Notes: generated by a model from the sequence alone, not told the origin. A stretch of 64,000 nucleotides of DNA from Eopsaltria australis (GCA_034509425.1 JAVTVJ010000296.1:930001-994000); one strand, 5' to 3'. Counted from the stretch's first letter, positions 13,801 through 24,894 are shown. Program-made: numbers and translations.

Positions 13801-15767
13801 TCCCAAGCATACCTAGAGACAGTTAAGGAAATACTTGGAAAACAGGTATAGTTTTCTACTGTACCTCGAGGGGAGAGATTTACCTGACAACAACCAAGCA
13901 GAGGACTAAACCTGTAAACCAGAGCTAGGCCTTGCTTGTATAGGAGAAAAACATGGCTATGCCAGATGAGAGTGAGAGGACAGATGTATCCAAGGATTTT
14001 ATCAGAGATCTCTGTGAGGAGAACATTAATAACTGGCATGATGCATCAGCAAGACTTTTAGCCCAGTCTCAAACACAAAAGGGAGACCCAGAAAGGCCCG
14101 GGAGTGAAAACTTTAGGAGCAGCTAATGCTTGTGCAGGATCCAAGCTGCTGTCCTTTAACACCTTCCCTTTGAAGGCTACTGTGATTGGATAGGTAAAGT
14201 GCAAAACTTAAACTTCCCTGGCCCACGTTTTCTCTGATGTTATTCATAGAAGCAACTATGAATAGCAATAGAAAGGAAGCCATCAGAGAAGAAATGTGGC
14301 TAAAAATTCCACAATTCTTGGTCATTTGGCAACTCACTCAGGGTCCTGAGTACCAGCAGCCATCCAGCCTTAATTCCACCAGTACTTCACAAAACCTGCT
14401 TCAGCCATCTAATCACTGAAACAGCTCAGCAAAGTGCTACAAGAGCTCATATGTGGAAATTCATTTCCTAGAATCACAAGAGTTAGAACTTCCACTTTAT
14501 AAATTGATTCTGCTTACTCTGATGCTAAATATCACAACCTAAGGAAAACATATCACCTACCTTCTTTCCAGCTACTGCTCTCATGATCTAAAACTGTCTT
14601 CTGCTTAAAAAAATAAAAATAAAAATTTCCTTTGGATGAAATACCTTAAGGACCTTAAACCTTAAGGTTACCACAGAGGCCATCCCAATAAACAGCACTT
14701 TCCTATTTGACAGAAGGTACAGCCCAAAAAAATTTAGTTCTTCCCAAGGGCTACTGTAAACCTAAACATTAGTTCTGTAACCACAAAATTCTGCCATCCA
14801 CATGGCAACACTAAGAAATATTTTAATCGTACCAAGTAAATACAAATACATATCGAACAGATGTCTGCAAAATCAATTCTCCTGAAACTGCCAACCTCCA
14901 GCCTGTCTTAACATCGTATCACCGCCACTAGAATACAACCTAATGTAACAAAAAGGTTAGACGTGTGCTCAGAACCTCTGGCATTTCACACGCAAGCCCA
15001 ATTACCCAGCACATCACCGCACAACTTTCTCACCGAGGACAGCATTCTCCTCCACGGACTTTTACCACGCACGCAGTGACAGATCACAGATCGTCAGCGC
15101 AACCTTTGCTCGCGACATTGTTTTCAAAGGCACCGAAATCTCTGAGAAACTTTAAACGCCCGAAAGGCGTTGGCGAGGGAAAGCCGCCCGCTGCATCACA
15201 ATGTCACTATTTGGGGAGCGCTTGATGCTCCGACCCTCGCCAGGGTGGGGTGCTTTATAAATAGATGCGTGTTGTTTTTTTTAATATTTTTTTTCCCAGT
15301 CAGTGCCGTGCCCCGAGCGTTTGGGTGGCGATGGGAGAGGAGGCTGTTTATAGCCTTTATTAAATGAACTCTGGGCCAGGAAAGGAGGGGGCAGGGAGAA
15401 AGGGAAAGCTGCTGCTCCTACCTGAGCCAGGCCCAGACCCCGCCGCTCACCCTCCTCCCGCCGTGCCCGGGGGGCTGCGGGGACACCCCCACCCTCGGCA
15501 GGCGCCTGCAATGCAGGGGCTGCGCAGGGGGCTCCCGGCAGCGGCACCGCAGCGGGACCGCTCCCCCCTTCCCCTTCCCCATCCATCTTCCTCCCGCTCT
15601 CCGGCCGCCCGACCCGCTCCCAGCTGTGCCGCCGGGGATGGCGCCGAGCTCCCGCGCTCTCCGCGCTCCGCCGCCCCCGGTTGTTTACAGGCCCCGGGGC
15701 CCCGCAGCGCCCCGGCCCCGCCGCCCCCTCACCCCGCCCCGGCCCCGCACTGCGCAGCGCCACTTAC
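1845..15767 (-). other. PPM1A: PPM1A intron 1 (about 13.9 kb)
   Basis: Long AT-rich first intron between the CpG-island exon and the ATG exon. It holds homopolymer runs (T run near 2380, A run near 7381) and a short tandem repeat near 6065-6100, but no clear CR1 copy, which contrasts with the intergenic spacer. The longest open frame (about 127 codons at 8008-8391, plus strand) has no recognisable domain and I treat it as chance. I see no RNA gene. The right boundary assumes the donor at 15767; using the donor at 15421 would shorten the intron. Confidence 0.7.
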
Positions 15768-15854
15768 CCCCCCGGCCGCGGCGTCGGCGCCGGCTGTGCG
15801 GGCAGGGCCGCGCTCCCGGCGGTGCGCGGGGGACAAGGGGAAGGAGGGGGGGAC

Positions 15855-15890
15855 GAGGAGGAGGAGGAGGAGGAGGAGAAGGAGGGGGGC
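15855..15890. repeat. (GAG)n trinucleotide run in CpG island
   Basis: About ten nearly uninterrupted GAG/GGA units, ending in a G run. The three frames read as poly-Glu, poly-Arg/Gly or, on the other strand, poly-Leu, which explains spurious open frames here. If exon 1 ends at 15768, this tract would be transcribed as (CTC)n in the PPM1A 5' UTR. Confidence 0.8.
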
Positions 15891-16058
15891 ACCCGGCTGG
15901 CGGCCTCGCCTCAGCTCATTCACAGGGCGGCTCTGTGCCCAGGGGGAGCCCAGCGCTCATCTCGCCCCCGCCGCCGCCGGCCCCCCCCCGTCCCCGTCCC
16001 CCGCCCGAGCTGCTCCGCGCCCACCCGCGCAGCGCCGCGCGGAGCGCCGGCCGCGGCC

Positions 16059-16080
16059 GGACGGACGGACGGACGGGCGG
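16059..16080. repeat. (GGAC)n short tandem repeat
   Basis: Five consecutive GGAC/GGGC tetranucleotide units inside the CpG island, followed by imperfect ACAC units. A (CG)n run of about 14 bases, prone to Z-DNA, follows at 16161-16174. Confidence 0.7.
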
Positions 16081-16466
16081 ACACACGGACACACTCGCAC
16101 TGCGCTGCCGCCGCCGCCCCTCTGCGCAGGCGCGCACGCCGCAGGGGCGGGGAGGCGGGAGCGCGCGCGCGCGCCCCCGCGCCCTTTCCCTCCTCGCCGT
16201 CTCCCTCCCCTGTTAAAAAAAAAAATAAAATAAAATAATTAAAACATGCCCCAAAAAAGCGACAGATGGAGCTTTTCAGGGGGGGAAAAAAAAGAAAGAC
16301 TTAAAAAAAAAAAAAAAAGGCGGAAAAAAAAAAAAAAGCAGCACCCCGGCAGGGTACCCGGATGTCGGACGGAGCGGGGCCGTTACGGGTATTACATCAC
16401 CCTCCGCCCCGGGTCCCGCGCCGCGCCGCGCCTGCGCCGGGCGCGCGGGAGCGGCGCGCGGGGCGG

Positions 16467-16474
16467 TGACGTCA
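16467..16474. promoter_or_regulatory. Consensus CRE (CREB/ATF site)
   Basis: Perfect palindrome TGACGTCA with GC boxes directly on both sides, at the edge of the CpG island on the PPM1A upstream side. Site identity is exact. Function is inferred from the location. Confidence 0.7.
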
Positions 16475-16533
16475 TCGGCCCCGCCCCTGGCCCTGAGGGG
16501 CGAGAGGCTGGCGCGAGAGCTGGGGGCGGGTGC

Positions 16534-16672
16534 TCCCCATCCCCATCCCAATCCTCATCCCCATCCTGATCCCAATCCCAATCCCAATCCCCATCCCGAT
16601 CCCCATCCCCATCCCAATCTCGACTCAAATCCCGATCCCGGTCCTGTTCCGATTCCAATCCGGATCCCGGTC
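16534..16672. repeat. Imperfect hexanucleotide array (CCCATC/CCCAAT)n
   Basis: About twenty units of the form CCC(C)ATC, CCCAAT or CCCGAT, purest from 16535 to 16620 and decaying to the right. The minus strand is GGGATn: runs of three or four G separated by two or three bases, a dense G-quadruplex-type pattern. The array abuts the CpG island. Its six-base period keeps all frames open and gives fake Asp-Trp/Gly, His-Pro and Ile-Pro peptides. Confidence 0.9.
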
Positions 16673-16766
16673 CCGCTGCGGTGGCGGCGGCAGCTCAGCC
16701 CACCTGAGGACCATGGAGCGCACAGGGGGTCCCGAGGTGCTGGCAGGGTCAGCGTCGTCTCCCTAA

Positions 16767-17030
16767 ATCGCAGAATCGTTTGGGTTGGAAAGGATCTCTG
16801 CGATCATCGAGTCCAAGCTATGACCCAGCACCAACCAGACCGTGGCACTCAGAGCCATGTCCAGTCATTCCCTGAGCACATCCATGGACGGTGACTCCAT
16901 CACCTCCCTGGCCAGCCCGTTCCAATGTCCGATCACCCTTAATGTGACAAAATTCCTCCTGATGTCCAGCCTGGACGTCCCCTGGCTCAGCTTGTGACTA
17001 TGGCCTCTTGTCTTGAGAGACTCTTACTCG
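16767..17030 (-). mobile_element. CR1 LINE fragment (3' end)
   Basis: Begins on the plus strand with the CR1 tail signature (AATCGCAGAATCG then GGGTTGGAAAGGATCTC) and proceeds through the usual 'lines up with a spot where CCC-rich/ACCTCCCTGGCCAGCC' region into the RT 3' UTR-type sequence. It is 5'-truncated, and the element runs on the minus strand. Confidence 0.85.
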
Positions 17031-17558
17031 CCCGAATCAGAGCCCCACAGGATTTCCCATTGGAAGCAGAACCTCTGGCAAAATCAGCAGCGGATTACCA
17101 GTAATGAACGCATAATGGGTTTAATAATCCCACGGGTTTCGGCCCCCTTTGATGAAGGCTGGCCTGTGGACAAAAGATGTGGGAGTGTGTTCATGGAGCG
17201 AGTCCCCCGCCAGTCTGCGGGGAACAAATGGAGAGGAGAAGCTTTTAGACAAAAACCTCTCTTTTGTCTCAAGGAGGGGAGGACAATGCTCAAGGAGGCT
17301 GCAGTGGGAAAGGGGTGATTCTGGGAGGAATGGCTAATTCCAGCAAGCCAGGGTTAAACCTCGTGGCTGGGGATTTCTGAGGCGGAGTGGGTGCCAGGAG
17401 GAGTGCTTTGAGAGGAGGATTAGGAACGGACATCTGAGGATGTGAAGAAGGAATTGAATACAGAGGGAGAGGCGCTGAGGAGGACTGGGAAAGGTGAAGG
17501 GTGCTTAGGTTATCTAGATATTTTCTGTCTTTACCAGCAACCACAGCAAACAGACATG
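17031..17558. other. Unassigned unique sequence between two CR1 copies
   Basis: About 530 bases of purine-rich, moderately GC sequence. Small open frames on both strands show no domain. It is flanked by oppositely oriented CR1 fragments. I cannot assign it to a gene or a known repeat; a degraded LTR piece is possible but unsupported. Confidence 0.4.
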
Positions 17559-17815
17559 TGTTAATGGCTTTAAAACTGAGAATAGTTTTAGATTAGAAAT
17601 TATGAAGAAATTCTTTACTATGAGGGTGGTGAGGTGCTGGCACAGGGTGCCCACAGAAGCTGTGGCTGCCCCATCCCTGGAAGTGTCCCAGGCCAGGCTG
17701 GATGGGGTTTGAAGCAACCTGGGATAGTGGAATGTGTCCCTGCCCATGGAAGAGGTTGAAACTGGATGGTCTTTAAGGTCCTTTCTAGACAAATCCATTC
17801 CCTAAACTGAATGTT
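17559..17815 (+). mobile_element. CR1 LINE fragment (3' end)
   Basis: Sense-orientation CR1 tail region: AATGGCTTTAAAACTGAG, then GAAGAAATTCTTTACTATGA, GGTGGTGAGGTGCTGGCACAG, CCCAGGCCAGGCTGGATGGG. It ends near CATTCCCTAAACTGAATG with a decayed terminal octamer. About 255 bases. Confidence 0.9.
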
Positions 17816-19480
17816 TGGAGAGACCTCCAATTGCTGGTTATGTTCCTACTGTTGACAACCATCAGTGCAGTTCATCAGTGACTGAGGGCAGTTTACAGCA
17901 AAACCCTGCCCAGAGAGAGCTGGAAGAGCTGTGAAAAATGCGACGTAACCTCATCGATGTATGGCTTTCCTGTGATAGATAAACTCACCATGTTTCGGCA
18001 CGATTGCAGAATCTCCATTTCTCCCTGTATTCATCCTAATCATGATTTTTGGCATGATACTGAGCACTGCTCACTCGTGCTCAATGTTCTGTTAACTATT
18101 AAGGGCCTCTAGTTTAGAAATTTAGGGCCTTTGTAGTTAAATGCAGTAAAATTTGTTGGTGGAAACAGACCTTTAGAGAGATTTAATTGCAAACCCTAAC
18201 CCTTCCCTTCCCAAGATTATACAGAATTGTTCCTGCAGGCAGTGCCATGTTTCTTTACCCTCTCCACTTAAAAATAAATTTAATTTTTCACCCCCCTTTT
18301 CCACTTTATTAAAGCTCTCCTAACACTTCAAATTATATACAATCATGGATTTAATTTAGATCCCATGTTACCTACATCTGTGTTTTGAGAGTTTTTTTTA
18401 AAACAAAAGTGAATGAAAACATGGCCCTGTATCTTTTTGATGATGCCCCCATTTTAAGCTGCAAGAATGTAATAATGACAGCAGAGAGTTTGCTGCTCTC
18501 ATTTGCTATTTATACATGTTTCAGGGGAAATTGGACTGAGTCAAATTGCCACAATGTTTTTTTAAAGCATAACTTTTATTTAGTTTCCTAGATTTGCTTG
18601 GCCTGTTGCACTGAAAATGGTAATAAATGTTTACAAGAAATTCAAGCATCACTTTTAATTAGGATAAAACAGCTGTGGATCTCATATCCCTCTGCTAAAT
18701 GTATTTGTAGTTGTTGAGACTACATCTCCCAGTGTACAACTCTTTTTTTTCTTTTTAGATGAACATCAAGTTGTGATACAGATGGTTGGGACCTGTAGTC
18801 ACCGCACTCATCAGCACCACAGTAACAAGAACCATTGTGAAACTCAACTCCGTATCATAAATCATTAATGAGTTATTGAGAAGGATCATATTTCACTGTT
18901 TGGAACAAGAAAATAATTTTAGCATTATAGTCATATTTAAAATGATGTGCTGCTCCCCAGCCTATTTTTAGAAAATATTATTTCTGGACCATTTTAATTC
19001 TGTTTCCTGTTACAGGTTTTTAAAAGTCTTTAGATGGATAGTAATTGCCAAAAGTATTTATAAAAAAAAGAATCTATGTATCTAAATAAACAGCTTTTTG
19101 CCACTGATGCACACTCAGTTATTGCAGGCAGGAGGATGACTTTGACCAGTCTATTCATTAAAACTCAATTTAGAAAATTCCACACTTAGCCCGATGAAGC
19201 TGTTCCCAATGACATCATTTCCCATAAAAAGAGAAAATGGGGCCGCAGTTGCTTCTGGGATCACATGGCAATTTAACTGCACTTTGGAATCAGCTTCCAT
19301 CATTATGGCCATATTCTGTATGAGCCTGCTGTAATCTCTGCACGCTGGATTGCCCAACACCCCTTTTAACTCTTTCTGGTTTAATATCAGTGATTAAACT
19401 TCGTTTGTTAGAAGATATATCAAGAAGTGTCGGAGTTTCGTCTGTGTGTTCCTCAAATAGGGAAATTTTAGTACCAATAT
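17816..19480. other. Intergenic sequence without a recognised gene
   Basis: AT-rich, unique by eye. A non-repetitive block at about 19,040-19,400 of mixed composition may be a conserved noncoding element (see findings). Confidence 0.45.
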
Positions 19481-20035
19481 CACAGGATCACAGAATCACG
19501 GAATAGCCAGGTTGGAAAGAACCTCTGGAGATCACCCAGTCCAACCCCTTGCCAAGGCAGGGCCACCTAGAGCAGTGACACAGGAACGCATCCAGGTGGG
19601 TTGGAAATGCGTCCAGAGAGGGAGACTCCACAACCTTCCTGGGCAGTTTGTTCCAGTGCTCTGCCACTGTCGATGTAAGGAGTTTCTTCCTCACGTGGAG
19701 GTGAACACTGTTGTGTTTTAGTTCATGGTCTTTTCTCCTCACCCTGTCTCTAGGCACCACCAAAAACAGTCTGGTGCCATCCTCATGGCATCCACCTTTG
19801 AGATATTTGTATGCATTGATGAGATCCCCTCTCAGTCTCCTTGACTAAACAGGTGCAGCTCCCTCATCTCTCCTCATAAGAGGGGTGCTCCAGACTCCTG
19901 ATGATGTTTGTGGCCTCCGCTGGACCCTCTCCAGTAGCTCCTTGTCCTTCTTGAACTGAGGAGAGCAGAATTGAACACAGGGCTCCACATGTGGCCTCAC
20001 TAGGGCAGAGTAGAGGTGGAGGATCACTGCTGTAA
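19481..20035 (-). mobile_element. CR1 LINE fragment (about 555 bp)
   Basis: Starts with the CR1 terminal octamer repeats (CACAGAATCACGGAATAG) and TTGGAAAGAACCTCTGGAG, passes through the TTCCAGTGCTCTGCCACTG and GAGATCCCCTCTCAGTCTCC blocks, and reaches the GGGCAGAGTAGAGGTGGAGG block, where it stops. It includes a minus-strand frame that is only a decayed CR1-derived peptide. Confidence 0.92.
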
Positions 20036-23000
20036 CTGTGAACTGTTGTATTGCACCATTTAGACTTCTTGACTTCTAAGAGAAAAAAACTGAACTTCTC
20101 TCATCTGAAACCTTGATTTCAGCTTCCCTTACTTACTGTCCCTGTTTCTTCTCTCTTACGTGGTCTGCCATGAATATCTGATTGTAGGTGGGAAATAACA
20201 CATTTGAAGTTACCCGGCAGCCTAAAATCTTGGTAAACTGTGGGGTTTTGTTTTGTTTGGATGAGGATTTGTGTCACCTGTTAATGCTCATCTAAATATT
20301 AGATGTATAATCAAGCTGTTGTCCGGCTGCCTTGGTTTTGTGGAAGGAGACAGGTGATCATTACTGTCATGTTTTTGCCGGTGTCTGGAGCAGGTTGGGT
20401 GAGTTTTTTGAAGGTGACTTTTTTTCTCTTCTGTAGTTTCTGTGAGTTCAGGAGAAGCTGAGGTGACTGCTTAGAGTAGATCCTTAATTTTTAGATAGCT
20501 AAAATTAATTAATTACCTTACACATTAGAGATGCTTCGAGGTTATCTACAGAAATCTTCGTATTAATGGTATGTGTGACCTGTAATAGTGTGATCTTGCT
20601 ATAACTTCATGTTTTGCTTGGGAAGTACTGATGCCCTGCCCCATCCCTTCTCCAGGGGGCTGCACCTATTTCTGGAATCTCAAAGGCAGATGGATGATTA
20701 CCCTGCAGGCTTTCCATGTTCCTGGTGCTATTCCTGCAGCACCCTGCTGTGATGACACCTGTAGGGATCTGCTCAGGCAGCTGTGCCATTGGGAACTCCA
20801 GAAAATGCCGGTACTGTAGCGATGATTAATAATCACATGATGTGTAAATCATCAGCAGCACACACCTAGGGTGTATCCTGCATCCAAACTGAATTTATCT
20901 GAAGGATGTCACAAAGATTTTGGCCATATAAACATCCTGCATTCTTGAAAAGAATATTATATAATTTGGATATAATTCCCTTTCTGCTGGGCTCTTGAAA
21001 AGTGCTGCTCAAACTGCCACACTTTGTTGCCTCTGAGACCAGATCCATGCTCTCCTGATTGCTTTAAAAAACGACAGTGATGATCTCATTTAAAAACCAA
21101 ATGCTGGTAATTTTCAAACTACAAAATTAGGTACAAAATCATTAGGGCACCACAATGTGGTTTTCTAATTTTAGCTGTAAGAGAAAGCAAGTGATGCTCA
21201 GTCATGAGTTTCATTTTTCCAGGGAGAATTTGCTGATTAAAGTAACCTATAATTCAAGAAAATCAGCAAAAGCAAAGTACAGAATAGACCAAAATATCAA
21301 CAGAAGCAAAATCTTTTTATGCTGAAAATGAATGTAAAATGTATTAAATATAGAAACACAATAAAAATACAAGGCTTGTAAAAATAAGCACAATAAAAAC
21401 AAAAAGCATAATAAATATAAGCATAATACAAAATAAAGCGTATAAAATGCTAACATATAAAGTATATAATATAAATTAATAAAAGAGAAAGAGGAGAATA
21501 AAGGTACTATATTTACCATTAATGTAAATTAGTATATAAAACATTATTAACATTCTAGAATATTGGGGAGGGGTCATCCCTCCATTTTTCTCTTTATTGT
21601 GTATGAAATATGGGAAAAGCACGGTATCTTCCAATTTCTTCAAAAGCCCAAAGATTACAAAAATCCAGGCAGCTCAGGAGGAGAAATGCAGTTTATAGAG
21701 GTCTTCAGAACTCATCTGCAAAGCACCTGCATTTCACATGGTTCCTTCTATCTGTAACAAAATGTCAACGAAGAGCCGGTGGCTAGGAAAATTTGCTTTT
21801 CATGTGACACGAGGAAATTACAAAAGAATGTCAATAGAGTCTACTGGCATTTTAAAGAAAATGAAAAATGAGGGGGAAAAAAAGAAAAACATTTAAATAG
21901 TGATTTTTTTTCCCTCTCTCCCTTTAGAATCTCTGCTGTCTCAGTAGTTGAAATGGAAAAGTCTTGTTAGAAAGCCTGAGTGTCCTGAACTTGTTCTGGA
22001 AAAAGGGACAGAATAACCATGTTTGATGTCTGAGGAAGCTCTGGCACGGCTTGTCTGGCTATGCCAGCTCATTTTGGCCCCTGTCCCTGAGCTCTCCACC
22101 AGTTTCCCGGCAGTACAATGCATATGGTCTCTTTGGGACCATCTGTGCTTCTCCGCAGCACAGAAACCATCAATCAGCTTAGAGCCACATTAGGAGACAA
22201 CATCAGTTGATTTGAAGTATTTTAAAGGCTGGGGCAGATAAATACTCAACAGGACTCCAACAGGGATACCTTCCACAGTTCTTTCCAGCATGGAGGGGCA
22301 CACTTCATTTAATTTTCATCACTGAACACCAAGCGATGGCTGTGTCTTGTTATTCAAATTCTCAGAGTCTGATTTTCTCGACAAGATCCGCTTTTGCTAC
22401 AAGACAAGCTGCGAAGTAGAGAACACCCAGAGTATTTTATCAGCCAGGCTTTCGCCTGTCCCGTTCATTAGATACTCTTCTCTTTTCAAAATGTGAGGGC
22501 GTGTGGAAGTTGCTGTTTTTGTTTGCTCTTGGTCCGTGCAGGGGGGCCTCACCGTGTCCTCACTGGAGCCGGTGGCAAAGCTGCCACTGACCTCAGCTCG
22601 CAGGATCAATCCCTCAGTCATTAGCGAGTTGTAAAAACCGCTCTTACTCAGCCAATTGTGATGGGCCGGCCCACAATGCCGGTTGTTTAACCTAAAAATT
22701 AGCTTAGCAATCACAGCTGAAATTACATGTCAGACTGTCCATGCGTAAAAATACTTCATCCTGAGTCATCAAGGGTCTTATGATGCTCTTAAGAGGTTTA
22801 CAATTATTAACATCCAGGCAAGAGACTCTGAAATTTGATAAAGACTGGAATTTCCAGATGTGGGGGAGATTAGTTCGGATGAGAGGATAAGATTTATATT
22901 CTGTAAACTCCCTTTTTTTCTTTGTTTTACCAGTCCTTTTCTTCTCTCAATAGTTGCATGTAATCATCTTTTTTTGTACAACCAAACACAACTTATGCTT

Positions 23001-24779
23001 TGCTACATTCATCACATAAATTTGTTTAATCAGTTGTCTCTTTTAACAAGCTGTTAGCTGGGACACAGCTGAGCAGATGAATTTTTTGTCAATTAAACAG
23101 TTAAATTAAGCTAAAAGCAACATGTCAGAATCAAATAACCAAGGCATGGACATATTTGAAATCTAAATGTTATTCAGTATTTTGCAAAATAGGTTTTCCA
23201 CAGTACCAAGGATTCTGGAGAGTCCCGGATTTAAAGGATAATCCTGGTCTGGAGCTGGATTTTTGCCCCTATGCCTTTTTTATTTGACAGTATAACCAAA
23301 GTTTAAATTTAGTTACATTACATAGGTGCTGATGGGATATGACTAAGAAGTAAAGACATTGTTTCATGTTTGCTGGCATTAGGGACATGGTAAAAATGGA
23401 TATGAGATCACAAGTTCCATGTGTTGACTCTCTTAGGAAAGCAAAATAAGCAGTAATTTGGACTTTTTAGCATTTTATGACAACCCTCACCCTGCAAAGA
23501 CAGTTCTCTTTCTTTGGGAATGGTGCAGAACAAAATATTAGCAAAGGAACAGGGGCCATTATGAAAAGAAAGTGCTTGTTGTGCAGTTCAATCTCAGAGT
23601 CTGAGGAGAAGGAACCTATCTGGAAAGGAAAATCTCGTATTGCAGGTCACATTAGTATATGTTCTTTTGGAGAACATTTAAGTGCAGCTTCGTATCAGAG
23701 GATGACTCAAAACATGGATGCTACTTGGAGGTAATCCAAGTCTCCACCCTAAACAGAAAGGTATCCTTCCTTCTCAGAAAAAATTTCAATTAATCCAAGG
23801 GATTAGGAGGACAGCCACTTCTTGAGGGACTTGTGAATGTGAGTTCTTTTAAGGATTTGAAGCATGTTTGTTTCCTTGCTTGTTTTCTTTCTTTGTAGTA
23901 CATGACTCTCATATTTATTAAGATAAATCTATGTTTCCATTGTCTTTGTGTGTGTAAAAAGCATTCACTGTATTTTTACAAACTCATGCTCTTTTTTTTT
24001 GCATTTTTTAACCTTCATAGGAATAATCAAAATAATTGGCTAGTGCTTGACATTTATTGTGTAGTAATTACTCCCTTGTGTTGTTTAACTCTGTTTCATG
24101 TTGAAGATAAATAATAGGATCCCTTGTAAGAGACAAGATAAGGAAGAGGGAAAAAGCTTGTCTTACAAAGAAAAATGATGAGGTGAAAAAGGGAAAGCAG
24201 TGTCCATGTTAATTCACAGCAGTCTCTGAAAACAGGATTGGAACCATTAGCTCACTCTGCAGAGGTCACAGGATTGCCATTCTATGACATAAATTTCAAT
24301 TATTACAGACACGAAAGCAGCAGTTGACCTGAGCTGAACCCACGTTAGACAAGAGGCTCATTACCAATAGCACTTGGCAAATGGAAATTTTCCTGCAAGT
24401 GCAGACTGACAAGTGGAGTAACACCCCCTCAGAGCACTGAGCAAAACCCTGCTCTGCTGCTGACTCTCTGGGCAGGATTTGTGACTACTCAAAAGAGAGC
24501 AGTTCTCATCCAACTGCAGAGACAACCGACTGAGAAACTCATAGTTTAAAAAAGAGCAATTTCTAGCGTTGCCTACAAAAATAAAGTTTAGTATCTTTTC
24601 TGAACACGAATCCTAAACGCATTGAAGTTGATCCAGTGCCTTTCAAGTTAAGCTCAAGATTCCCACTGACTTCAGCGAGTCTAGGTTGGGTTTAAATTTC
24701 TTATTTGCTCCAGGAAGCATTAGAACTGTCGAAGTAACTTCCATCAGGTTAAGCTGGATTAATGATACAGTAGTCACTT
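20036..24779. other. Intergenic AT-rich sequence without a recognised gene
   Basis: No coding exon, CR1 copy or RNA gene recognised. It contains a strongly A/T-biased low-complexity stretch at about 21,250-21,550 with degenerate ATAAA/ATATA units. It also contains a non-repetitive, mixed-composition block at about 22,140-22,820 that looks like a possible conserved noncoding element (see findings). Confidence 0.5.
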
Positions 24780-24893
24780 GCCATAAAATCATGGAATAAT
24801 TTTGGTTGGAAGGGACTTCTGGAGGTCACCTTGTTCAATTCCTGGCTCAAAGCAGGTCCAATGAGGAGCTGCTTAGGTTTTAGTCCAGCTGAG
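24780..24893 (-). mobile_element. CR1 LINE tail fragment
   Basis: ATAAAATCATGGAATAATTT followed by GGTTGGAAGGGACTTCTGGA and CTGGCTCAAAGCAGGTCCA is the antisense of a CR1 3' end. Only about 115 bases remain before a second CR1 tail begins. Confidence 0.8.
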
Positions 24894-24894
24894 C

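Larger units (their letters stand above)
15768..16200 (-). other. PPM1A: PPM1A candidate noncoding first exon
   Basis: On the minus strand a strong donor (GTAAGTG) occurs at 15767-15766 inside the CpG island. It would close a GC-rich noncoding first exon that splices to the acceptor at 1846. The left limit is set by the donor. The transcription start is unknown, so the upper limit is only an estimate. A second donor (CAG then GTAGGAG) at 15421-15420 could close a longer or alternative first exon. A noncoding first exon followed by an ATG exon is the recalled arrangement of mammalian PPM1A. Confidence 0.5.
15360..16530. promoter_or_regulatory. PPM1A: CpG-island promoter of PPM1A
   Basis: About 1.1 kb of very GC- and CpG-dense sequence in otherwise AT-rich DNA, broken by an A-rich stretch at 16,213-16,336. 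It contains GC boxes (16461-16466 and about 16480-16489), a perfect CRE at 16467-16474, an NRF1-like site near 16121-16132 (one mismatch), and GAG-, GGAC- and CG-type simple repeats. There is no TATA box at a sensible distance, as expected for a broadly expressed gene. Whether the plus strand also yields a divergent noncoding transcript cannot be told from sequence. Confidence 0.8.

Noticed and set aside
15364..16238. Long Pro/Ala/Arg-rich open frames up to 289 codons on the plus strand of the CpG island
   Set aside because: GC-rich sequence lacks stop codons by composition. The frames overlap each other in three phases, show no known domain and coincide with the PPM1A promoter.
16392..16766. 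Overlapping open frames encoding Asp-Trp/Gly, His-Pro-Asn and Ile-Pro repeat peptides
   Set aside because: Created by the six-base repeat, whose period keeps every frame open; no start context, domain or splice support.
18710..18820. Possible hAT-type short transposon (GACTACATCTCCCAG near 18,718, GGACCTGTAGTC near 18,789)
   Set aside because: The inverted ends match over too few bases and no flanking 8-bp target duplication is visible.
19488..19763. 91-codon minus-strand frame with a reverse-transcriptase-like look (RVRRKDHELKHN)
   Set aside because: It is the decayed 3' coding-like region of the CR1 copy at 19,481-20,035; not a gene. The same applies to frames at 24,873, 28,161, 29,779, 39,581 and 59,335.
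21247..21519. 90-codon minus-strand frame rich in Tyr/Leu/Phe resembling a membrane protein
   Set aside because: Lies in an A/T-only low-complexity tract; hydrophobic residues follow from T-rich codons.
22397..22714. 105-codon minus-strand frame in the spacer
   Set aside because: No domain or splice support; the region is more plausibly noncoding regulatory DNA.
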